A stretch of DNA of 12,106 nucleotides from CAZLIC01 sp964559535 (GTDB lineage: Bacteria > Pseudomonadota > Alphaproteobacteria > Rhodobacterales > Rhodobacteraceae). Within the stretch, counting starts at the first letter, position 1; each line of letters starts with the position of its first letter. Below the pieces are notes generated by a model, which did not search any database, was not told the origin of the DNA, and saw only the letters and a list, made by a program, of their open reading frames with translations. Shown here piece after piece: positions 6,466 to 12,106 of the stretch. The stretch spans positions 1-12,106 of the forward strand of contig CAZLIC010000105.1 in the NCBI GenBank assembly GCA_964559535.1, read 5' to 3'. The position numbers and the translations under genes are program-made.

Positions 6466-6501
6466 CCCCTGCAGGCCCATCCTGCCGGAAAACAGGAGGG
6501 G
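6466..6501 (+). promoter_or_regulatory. Possible hairpin covering the DUF1761 ribosome-binding site
   Basis: The 40-base gap between the EVE and DUF1761 genes has CCTG (6481-6484) complementary to CAGG (6493-6496), and CCCCT (6466-6470) complementary to AGGGG (6497-6501). Together these would form a bulged stem that includes the whole AGGAGG site (6494-6499). It could reduce translation of the downstream gene, or be chance in GC-rich DNA. No U-run follows, so it is not a typical terminator. Confidence 0.25.
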
Positions 6502-6504
6502 CAC

Positions 6505-6888
6505 ATGGAATTCCTGAACGTTCTGGCCGCGGCCGTGGGCGCGTTTGCCTTTGGCGCGGTGTGGTACATTGCCATGTCGAAGCCGTGGATGGCGGCCGCA
6601 GACGTGACCGAGGCGCAGCAGCGCAGCGGCGGGCCGATGCCGTTTGTCATCGGCATCGTGGCGATGATCGTGGTGGCCGGCATGATGCGGCACATGTTTG
6701 CCACGGGCGGCATTGCCACCATCGGCGCCGGCGCCATCGCCGGGGCCGGGATCGGGGCGTTCCTGATCACACCCTGGGTGGCGATGAACTATGCCTTTGC
6801 CTTGCGGAAGGGCGCGCTGACGGTGATCGACAGCGTCAACGCCATCGTCGGCTGCACGGTCATGGGCGTGATCCTGACGCTGTTCTGA
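6505..6888 (+). CDS. DUF1761-type small membrane protein
   Basis: A 127-residue, four-helix membrane protein with hydrophobic segments at about residues 3-24, 45-64, 68-90 and 105-126. The N-terminal FLNVLAAAVGAFAFGAVWY and the TPWVAMNYAF segment before helix 4 resemble the DUF1761 family, whose function is unknown. The ATG at 6505 has a strong AGGAGG ribosome-binding site (6494-6499). An in-frame upstream ATG at 6454 would overlap the EVE gene and add a soluble tail, so I rejected it. It may be expressed from the tsaD operon or alone; no promoter stands out in the 40-base gap. It ends 14 bases from the convergent monooxygenase gene. Confidence 0.75.
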   Translation: MEFLNVLAAAVGAFAFGAVWYIAMSKPWMAAADVTEAQQRSGGPMPFVIGIVAMIVVAGMMRHMFATGGIATIGAGAIAGAGIGAFLITPWVAMNYAFALRKGALTVIDSVNAIVGCTVMGVILTLF

Positions 6889-6902
6889 CGGGCCGCGCCT
6901 GC

Positions 6903-8138
6903 CTAGACCGGCTCGCCCTGCAACAGCCTTGGCATGCGGCCTGACGTGCCGGCCGACAGCCCCGCCGCCTGACGCATGAAGCCCTGGCGCAGCGCAGGCG
7001 CGCGTGTCACCAGCCCCATGCCCATGTCGCGGGCCGCACGCAGCAGCGGATTGTCGTTCGAGAACAGCCGGTTCACCGCATCCATCCCCAGCGCCATCGC
7101 CACCGTGTCGAACCGCCGCCAGCGTTCGTAACGCTGCAGCACGTCCAGCGCGCCGATGTCCTCGCCACGGCGGGCAGCGGTGGCCAGCACCTCGGCCAGC
7201 GCTGCCACGTCGCGGAACCCCAGGTTCAGGCCCTGCCCGGCAATCGGGTGCACGCCATGCGCCGCATCGCCCGCCAGCGCCAGCCCCGGCGCCACCCAGC
7301 GCGACGCCAGAGACAGCGACAGCGGATAGCTGAACCTGTCGCCCACCAGCCGCAGCGCCCCCAGAAAGTCGCCGAACCGCGGGGCGAGGGCCGCAAGATA
7401 GCCCGCGTCCGGCAGCGCCTCGATGGCCGCCGCCTGTGCCGACGGCTGGGTCCAGACGATGGAACTGGCATTGCCCGGCAGGGGCAGAATCGCCAGCGGC
7501 CCCTCGGGCATGAAGAACTGCTGCGCGATGCCGTCATGCGGCCGCTCATGCGCCACCGCGCAAACCAGCGCGGTCTGCCCATAGCTCCACCCCTGCCGCG
7601 CAATGCCCGCACGCGTGGCGGTGCCCGACCCGCGCCCGTCGCAGCCCACCAGCACCCGGCCCGCCAGCCGCCGCCCGCCCGCCAGCGTCACCGCGGCGCG
7701 CCCCGCCGCCGTTTCCTGCGCCACCACGCCCTCGCCCGCATGCAGGGTGATGCCCGCGGTGCGGTCCAGTGCATTGCGGAAGGCGGCAAACAGCGCGCGG
7801 TCTTCCACCATGTGGCCCATCGGGCCTTCCTGCATCTCGTCGGCATCGAAATGCAGGAAGAACGGCGCCGCCCCGGCCCCCGCCCGCCCGTCCGAGGCCT
7901 TGATCTGCCTGATCGGCTGCGCCCCCGGGCCCATCGCCGCCCACACCCCCAGCGCCGACAGAAGCCGCTGCGAGGCGATGGCCAGTGCATAGGCCCGCCC
8001 GTCGAACCCGGGTTCGGCCCGCTCGTCCTGCCGCGCATCCACCAGCGCCACCGTCAGCCCGGCCTGCGCCAGCGCCAGCGCCAGCGCCGGGCCGTTCAGC
8101 CCGCCGCCTACGATCAGAACGTCTGCCTCCTGTGCCAT
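6903..8138 (-). CDS. UbiH/COQ6-family FAD-dependent monooxygenase
   Basis: A 411-residue class A flavoprotein hydroxylase. It has the Rossmann motif DVLIVGGGLNGPALALALAQAG (GGGLNG at 11-16), MVEDRALF (110-117), the second NAD(P)H/FAD motif VGCDGRGS (164-171) and the GD motif LALAGDAAHGVHPIAGQG (286-303), followed by LNLGFRDVAAL. This last block is typical of the UbiH/UbiF/COQ6 family, which hydroxylates the ubiquinone ring. Which ring position is modified cannot be told from the sequence, so I give no symbol. The ATG at 8138 starts just before the first beta strand. An in-frame start 19 codons upstream adds a basic tail with no family counterpart and runs into the intergenic inverted repeat. 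The ribosome-binding site is weak. It is divergent from the amidase gene and convergent with the DUF1761 gene. Confidence 0.9.
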   Translation of the reverse strand: MAQEADVLIVGGGLNGPALALALAQAGLTVALVDARQDERAEPGFDGRAYALAIASQRLLSALGVWAAMGPGAQPIRQIKASDGRAGAGAAPFFLHFDADEMQEGPMGHMVEDRALFAAFRNALDRTAGITLHAGEGVVAQETAAGRAAVTLAGGRRLAGRVLVGCDGRGSGTATRAGIARQGWSYGQTALVCAVAHERPHDGIAQQFFMPEGPLAILPLPGNASSIVWTQPSAQAAAIEALPDAGYLAALAPRFGDFLGALRLVGDRFSYPLSLSLASRWVAPGLALAGDAAHGVHPIAGQGLNLGFRDVAALAEVLATAARRGEDIGALDVLQRYERWRRFDTVAMALGMDAVNRLFSNDNPLLRAARDMGMGLVTRAPALRQGFMRQAAGLSAGTSGRMPRLLQGEPV

Positions 8139-8161
8139 GACCCCGTTATGGCCCGCCCGGC

Positions 8162-8200
8162 GGCAATGTCCATGCGCCGTCCTGCCGCTGGACATTTGCC
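8162..8200. repeat. Imperfect inverted repeat (candidate operator or hairpin)
   Basis: AATGTCCA (8165-8172) and TGGACATT (8189-8196) are perfect 8-base inverted copies with 16 bases between them. If one T (8197) is bulged out, the arms extend to GGC/GCC (8162-8164 with 8198-8200), giving 11 paired bases. It sits in the 132-base space between two divergent genes, and its right arm overlaps a candidate -35 box for the amidase gene. The spacing would suit a dimeric regulator binding two half-sites about 24 bases apart; a stem-loop is the alternative. Confidence 0.5.
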
Positions 8201-8222
8201 CCCCTTGCGTTTCACCTATGCT
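8195..8222 (+). promoter_or_regulatory. Candidate promoter of the amidase gene
   Basis: TTTGCC (8195-8200) and TATGCT (8217-8222) are separated by 16 bases and lie about 50 bases upstream of the amidase ATG. This is the most A/T-rich spot in the divergent intergenic region. The expected start near 8229 would give a leader of about 40 bases that begins with the self-complementary GCCCC/GGGGC (8228-8232 with 8239-8243). Evidence is hexamer similarity only. Confidence 0.3.
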
Positions 8223-8270
8223 TCATAGCCCCGGGGCCGGGGCCGCAGACAGACTTCGGGGGGCATCGCA

Positions 8271-9602
8271 ATGGACGGCAGCTGGCTGGGCATGACGGCG
8301 GCAGACCTGGGCCGGGCCATCGGTGCGGGCAAGGTCAGCGCGGTGGACGTGACAGAGGCCTTTCTTGACGCCATTGCCCGACACCCCGACGCCGCCCGCA
8401 TCTATGCCCGCACCACGCCGCGCCGCGCCCGCAGCATGGCCATGGCCGCGCATGACCGTGCCCGCGCCGGGCGCCGGATCGGCCCTCTGGACGGCGTGCC
8501 ACTGTCGTGGAAAGACAACATCGATGCCGCCCGGGCGGGGTGCGAAGGCGGCACGGCGCTGCTGCGCGGGCGGGTGCCTGCGGCGGATGCGCGCGTGCTG
8601 CACACGGCCTCGGCGCAGGGCGCGGTGTGCCTGGGCAAGACGCACCTGACGGAACTGGCCTTCAGCGGGCTGGGCCTGAACCCGGTGACGGCCACGCCGC
8701 CCAACCGCAACTTTCCCGGCGCGGTGCCCGGCGGGTCGTCCTCGGGCGCGGCGGCCTCGGTGGCGTTCGGCCTTGCCCCCGCCGCCGTGGGCTCCGACAC
8801 CGGCGGCAGTGTGCGCATTCCTGCCGCCTGGAATGACCTGGTGGGGCTGAAAACCACGCACGGGCGGCTGTCTCTGCAGGGTGTGCTGCCGCTGTGCCTG
8901 CGGTTCGACACGGTGGGGCCGCTGGCGCGGTCGGTCGAGGATTGCGCGCTGATCCTGGCGGCGATGGAGGGGCGGGCTGCGGCCGATCTGGGCGGCGCCA
9001 GCGTTGACACGCTGCGGGTGGCGGTGCTGGACACGGTCGCCTTCGACGACATCCGCGCGGAACCGGCGCAGGGGTTCGAAACGGCAGCCGACCGGCTGGC
9101 GCGGGCCGGGGTGCGGCTGTCGCACCTGCAGGCGCCCGAGGTGACCGAGGCCATGGCATTGGCCGCACCCCTGTTCACCGCCGAGGCCTATGGCCTGTGG
9201 AAAACCGAGATCGAGCGCGCGCCGGACCTGATGTTCCCGCGCATCCTGGAACGGTTCCGGTCAGGCGCGGAGGTGGCTGCGGCCGATTACGTGGCGGGGT
9301 GGCGGCGGCTTGACGTGCTGCGGCGGCAGTGGGCCGCGCGGGTGGCCGAGTTCGATGCGGTGATCCTGCCCACGGCCCCCATCCTGCCGCCCGATGCCGC
9401 GCGCCTGATCAGCGACGACACCTATTTTGTCACCGAGAACCTGCTGTCGTTGCGCAACACGCGGATCGGCAACCTGCTGGGTGTCTGCGCCATCACCCTG
9501 CCCACCGGCACACCTTCGGCCGGGCTGATGATCATGGCACAGGCCGGGCAGGACGAGCGGCTCTTGCGCATTGCGGCCGCCGCCGAGCGGGCGCTGGGCT
9601 AG
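8271..9602 (+). CDS. Amidase-signature family hydrolase
   Basis: A 443-residue amidase-signature enzyme. The Ser-cisSer-Lys triad is visible: K81 in PLSWKDNID, S156 in PGGSSSGAA and the nucleophile S180 in SDTGGSVRIPA. The intervals of 75 and 24 residues are those of the family (as in GatA). The Gly/Ser-rich signature runs from about 149 to 200. No gatB or gatC is nearby, and the C-terminal half does not show anything I would tie to GatA specifically, so this is more likely a stand-alone amidase acting on a small amide; the substrate is unknown. There is no signal peptide. The ATG at 8271 follows a GGGGGG run (8258-8263) and begins at the family N-terminus. It is probably transcribed from the intergenic region shared with the monooxygenase gene. 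Confidence 0.9.
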   Translation: MDGSWLGMTAADLGRAIGAGKVSAVDVTEAFLDAIARHPDAARIYARTTPRRARSMAMAAHDRARAGRRIGPLDGVPLSWKDNIDAARAGCEGGTALLRGRVPAADARVLHTASAQGAVCLGKTHLTELAFSGLGLNPVTATPPNRNFPGAVPGGSSSGAAASVAFGLAPAAVGSDTGGSVRIPAAWNDLVGLKTTHGRLSLQGVLPLCLRFDTVGPLARSVEDCALILAAMEGRAAADLGGASVDTLRVAVLDTVAFDDIRAEPAQGFETAADRLARAGVRLSHLQAPEVTEAMALAAPLFTAEAYGLWKTEIERAPDLMFPRILERFRSGAEVAAADYVAGWRRLDVLRRQWAARVAEFDAVILPTAPILPPDAARLISDDTYFVTENLLSLRNTRIGNLLGVCAITLPTGTPSAGLMIMAQAGQDERLLRIAAAAERALG

Positions 9603-9630
9603 GGGCGCAAATGCCACAACTTCGGCCTCC

Positions 9631-9655
9631 AAGCCCGTGGATGCGCGCGCTTTTT
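9631..9655 (+). terminator. Weak candidate terminator after the amidase gene
   Basis: AAGCCCG (9631-9637) can pair with CGCGCTT (9646-9652) across an 8-base loop, with one C-C mismatch, and the stem runs into TTTTT (9651-9655). It has the layout of an intrinsic terminator, but the stem is short and interrupted, so partial read-through to the next gene is likely. Confidence 0.3.
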
Positions 9656-9693
9656 CTGGACCGGTGCAAATCCTGCCGCTAAGCTGACGCAAA

Positions 9694-9716
9694 CCGGGGC
9701 GATACGACCCCGGAGG
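9694..9716 (+). promoter_or_regulatory. Hairpin overlapping the ribosome-binding site of the DapC-like gene
   Basis: CCGGGG (9694-9699) and CCCCGG (9708-9713) form a perfect 6-base all-G/C stem with an 8-base loop. The 3' arm contains the first two G's of the GGAGG sequence (9712-9716) that precedes the ATG at 9728. A second possible site, GAGG (9719-9722), lies outside the stem and closer to the start. The stem could modulate translation. The rest of the 125-base gap holds the weak terminator and no clear promoter. Confidence 0.35.
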
Positions 9717-9727
9717 TTGAGGCAGCA

Positions 9728-10912
9728 ATGGACGGTCCCGAGCGGTTCTCGCAACTGGGCGACTATGCGTTTCCGCGGCTGCGGAAGCTTCTGGATGCGC
9801 ATGCGCCGGGTGGCGACCCCGTCAACATGACGATTGGCGAACCGCGGCACGGTGTGCCGGGCTTTGTCGCGCCCATTCTGGCCGCCCACACGGCCGAATT
9901 CGGCCAGTACCCCCCCAACGACGGCGCCCCCGAGCTGCAGGCGGCCTTTGCAGCATGGCTGGCGCGGCGCTATGGCGTGGCGGTGGGGCTGGACCGGCTG
10001 CTGCCGCTGAACGGCACCCGCGAAGGGCTGTTCAACGCCGCCATCGCGCTGTGCCCCGAACGCAAGAATGGCCAGCCGCCCGCGGTGCTGATGCCCAACC
10101 CGTTCTACCAGGTCTATGCGGTGGCGGCGCTGACGGTGGGGGCGGAGCCCGTCTATGTGCCCGCAGTGGCCGCCAACGGCTTTCTGCCCGACTTCGGCGC
10201 GCTGCCGGCCGCGCTGCTGGACCGGACGGCCATCGTCTACATCTGCTCGCCCGCCAACCCGCAGGGCGCGGTGGCCAGCATGGCCTACTGGACCAACCTT
10301 CTGGCGCTGGCCGAAAAGCACGACTTCATCATCTTCGCCGACGAATGTTATTCGGAAATCTGGCGCAACACCCCGCCCCCCGGCATTCTGGCCGCGGCGC
10401 AGGGGCACGACCCCGAGCGGGTGGTGGCGTTTCATTCCCTGTCCAAACGGTCGAACATGCCGGGGCTGCGGTCGGGCTTTGCGGTGGCCGGGCCGGTGGC
10501 CACGGCGCGGATGCGCCAGTTGCGCGCCTTTGCCGGGGCGCCCTTGCCGCTGCCGCTGCAGCGCGTGGCCGAAGCCGCTTGGGCCGACGAGGCGCATGTG
10601 GACGAAAGCCGGGCGCTGTACCAGGCCAAGTTCAGCGACGCGGCAGAGGTGTTTGCCGGGCTGCAGGGGTTCCGGCTGCCCGAAGGCGGCTTCTTCCTGT
10701 GGCTGCCGGTGCCCGAGACGCTGGCCGACGGCGAGGCGGCAACGCTGAAGCTGTGGCGCGAAACCGGTGTGCGGGTACTGCCGGGGCAGTACCTTGCACG
10801 CGAGGCGGCGGGTGAAAACCCCGGCCGCGGATACATCCGCGTGGCGCTGGTTGGCGGGCGCGAGGAAACCAGAACGGGGCTCATCCGGCTCCGCGACTGT
10901 CTTTACGGGTGA
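9728..10912 (+). CDS. dapC: Class I/II aminotransferase, DapC-like (succinyldiaminopimelate transaminase)
   Basis: A 394-residue PLP-dependent, fold-type I aminotransferase. The PLP lysine is K240 in FHSLSKRSNMPGLRSGF. Other landmarks are TIGEPRHG near 36, GQYPPNDGAPELQAAFAAWL near 58, NPFYQVY near 124, CSPANPQGAV near 174, the DECYSEIW segment near 204 and VLPGQYLAREA near 350. NPFYQ, DECYSEI, SLSKRSN and LPGxYLARE match the DapC type, which converts N-succinyl-2-amino-6-ketopimelate to N-succinyl-LL-diaminopimelate using glutamate (lysine and meso-DAP synthesis, cytoplasm). Substrate is inferred from these motifs; another keto-acid is possible, since ArgD-type enzymes can also do this step. 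The ATG at 9728 has GGAGG/GAGG upstream. The stop lies 9 bases before ftsK, suggesting co-transcription. Confidence 0.85.
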   Translation: MDGPERFSQLGDYAFPRLRKLLDAHAPGGDPVNMTIGEPRHGVPGFVAPILAAHTAEFGQYPPNDGAPELQAAFAAWLARRYGVAVGLDRLLPLNGTREGLFNAAIALCPERKNGQPPAVLMPNPFYQVYAVAALTVGAEPVYVPAVAANGFLPDFGALPAALLDRTAIVYICSPANPQGAVASMAYWTNLLALAEKHDFIIFADECYSEIWRNTPPPGILAAAQGHDPERVVAFHSLSKRSNMPGLRSGFAVAGPVATARMRQLRAFAGAPLPLPLQRVAEAAWADEAHVDESRALYQAKFSDAAEVFAGLQGFRLPEGGFFLWLPVPETLADGEAATLKLWRETGVRVLPGQYLAREAAGENPGRGYIRVALVGGREETRTGLIRLRDCLYG

Positions 10913-10921
10913 GGTGAGGGA

Positions 10922-12106
10922 ATGGCGTCGTACAACGTTCGGCACAAGCGCGACCCCCTGCTGGATCAGACCACCCAGGCCATGCTGGAACGGCGTGGCC
11001 ACGAGCTCTTGGGGATGATCCTGCTGGCCCTTTCCGGGGCCTTCGTGATGATGCTGGCCAGCTACTCGCCCGAGGATCCCGGCTGGATGGTGGCCACCGA
11101 CGCACCCGCCCGCAACGCGCTGGGCCGGGTGGGCGCCGCCACCGCCTCGACCCTGTTCGTGATCGGGGGGCTGGGCGCCTGGGGCATTCCGCTGATCCTG
11201 GGCATCTGGGGCCTGCGGTTTGTGGTGCACGCGGGGCAGGAACGGGTGATTGCACGGTCGGTCTTTGCCGTGTTCGCACTGATGGTCGGTGCGGTCTTTG
11301 CCGCCACGCATGTCCCCCCGGCTGAATGGCCGCTTCCGGCCGTGGGGCTGGGCGGGCTGTTCGGCGACACGGTGCTGGGCGCGCTGCTGGTGCTGGTGCC
11401 GTTTGGCGGCGGGTTGGGGCTGAAGCTTCTGTCGCTGCTTCTGGGTGTGGGCGTGCTGGTGTCGTTCCTGTTCGTGACGGGCTTTGCGCCCTCGGAACTG
11501 CGGGCCGCGCTGCGCTATGGCCTGAATTCGGTGATCGTGACCTATGCCACCTTGCTGGACGGCAGCCGCTTTGCGGCCGAAGGCGCCGTGCGCGCCGCTG
11601 CCGCGGTGCAGGCACGCCACGCCGCCTCCCGTGCCGCCTCCCCCGCTGCGCTGGTGCCCGCGGCGCAGGTCCCGCGCAGCGTATCCCGTACCGCCCCGCG
11701 CGTTGCCCAGCCCGAGCCCGAGGCCGACGAAGCCCCCCTGCGCCCCGCCCCGCTGCGTGCCGAGCGCAGCCTTGCCCCCGCCCTGACCGATGCCCTGGTG
11801 GCCGATCCAGCGCCCGCGCGTCAGGGCCTGCTGGGCCGCGTGCCCGGCCTGATCCGCCGTGCCACCCAGCCCGACCCCCATCCGCCCACCGCGCCCGAGA
11901 CCGACGCGCGCGAAGACGGCGACGACCGCATCCGCACCGCCATTGCCGATGCCATCCGCAGCCGCGTGCGCGGCCAGCCGCTGGTGCAGGGCGGGGCCGC
12001 CGGCCTGACGCCGCTGCAGGCGGCCATCGCCGCACGGCGCGAACCGCCGCTGCACCGCCGTGTCGCCGCGGTGGCGGCGGCCGCCGCCCCGCTGGTGGCC
12101 ACGCGC
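10922..12106 (+). CDS. ftsK: DNA translocase FtsK, N-terminal part (runs off the window)
   Basis: An open frame of 395 codons continues past the window end. It matches the N-terminus of septal FtsK: a short basic head with RDPLLDQTTQAMLERRGHEL (10-29), then hydrophobic segments at about 29-47, 72-102, 111-129 and 150-187 that make the membrane domain, with SYSPEDPGW (47-55) in the first periplasmic loop. From about residue 190 comes an Ala/Pro/Arg-rich linker without membrane segments. The ATPase motor and the gamma DNA-binding domain would lie beyond the window. FtsK anchors at the divisome and pumps chromosome termini toward dif for XerCD recombination. The ATG follows the aminotransferase stop by 9 bases, with GAGG at 10911-10914 and 10916-10919. 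The identification is based on the membrane domain and linker only. Confidence 0.88.
   Translation, partial: MASYNVRHKRDPLLDQTTQAMLERRGHELLGMILLALSGAFVMMLASYSPEDPGWMVATDAPARNALGRVGAATASTLFVIGGLGAWGIPLILGIWGLRFVVHAGQERVIARSVFAVFALMVGAVFAATHVPPAEWPLPAVGLGGLFGDTVLGALLVLVPFGGGLGLKLLSLLLGVGVLVSFLFVTGFAPSELRAALRYGLNSVIVTYATLLDGSRFAAEGAVRAAAAVQARHAASRAASPAALVPAAQVPRSVSRTAPRVAQPEPEADEAPLRPAPLRAERSLAPALTDALVADPAPARQGLLGRVPGLIRRATQPDPHPPTAPETDAREDGDDRIRTAIADAIRSRVRGQPLVQGGAAGLTPLQAAIAARREPPLHRRVAAVAAAAAPLVATR

Noticed and set aside
8271..9602. GatA subunit of the glutamyl-tRNA amidotransferase
   Set aside because: The triad spacing is shared by the whole amidase-signature family and there is no gatB or gatC next to it, so the general amidase call is safer.
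9599..12055. Minus-strand open frame of 818 codons opposite the aminotransferase and ftsK
   Set aside because: The longest open frame in the window, but its Gln/His/Arg/Gly-rich product has no family resemblance, while the plus strand encodes two recognisable proteins with start sites and correct spacing. It is a codon-bias artefact.
1..12106. CRISPR arrays, insertion sequences, prophage genes or a new multi-gene island
   Set aside because: I found no regularly spaced repeats, transposase or integrase frames, or broken genes. All large genes belong to known families in a typical alphaproteobacterial order.

Overview
The window is GC-rich chromosomal DNA with alphaproteobacterial gene content, most like Rhodobacteraceae/Paracoccaceae. 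This rests on three things: a hemD-mic60-hemY cluster divergent from tsaD-gpsA, a cell-division translocase FtsK directly behind a DapC-like aminotransferase, and codon use strongly biased to G/C third positions. It reads as ordinary, densely packed core chromosome. I see no phage, transposon, CRISPR or defence genes, no pseudogene, and no gene-free stretch longer than about 130 bases between genes.

Layout. (1) At 1-76 a complete tRNA-Thr(CGU) lies on the minus strand with an encoded CCA end. (2) From 152 to 3705, also minus, transcription runs hemD (uroporphyrinogen-III synthase), then a Mic60/mitofilin-like membrane-shaping protein, then a HemY-N-domain TPR membrane protein with a C-terminal CxxC/CxxC metal-binding motif. 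(3) Only 42 bases separate the hemD start from the divergent plus-strand run at 3748-6464: tsaD (tRNA t6A synthesis), gpsA (glycerol-3-phosphate dehydrogenase), a YciI-family protein and an EVE-domain protein. These are joined by overlaps or very short gaps. A small four-helix DUF1761-type membrane protein follows at 6505-6888. (4) A UbiH/COQ6-family FAD monooxygenase (minus, 6903-8138) converges on it with a 14-base gap. (5) Divergent from the monooxygenase come an amidase-signature hydrolase (8271-9602), a DapC-like aminotransferase (9728-10912) and the N-terminal part of ftsK (10922 to the window end).

How the genes fit together. The left half couples tetrapyrrole synthesis and inner-membrane organisation on one strand with tRNA modification, phospholipid precursor supply and a predicted modified-base reader on the other. 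The right half holds quinone or related hydroxylation, an amidase of unknown substrate, a probable step of lysine/meso-diaminopimelate (peptidoglycan precursor) synthesis, and chromosome segregation at the septum.

No wholly new multi-gene system is evident. The points most worth a second look are local: an atypical stretch inside TsaD with unusual codons, a shortened segment in GpsA, the very tight hemD/tsaD divergent start region (possibly a leaderless hemD), a long inverted repeat between the monooxygenase and amidase genes, and hairpins that may cover ribosome-binding sites.
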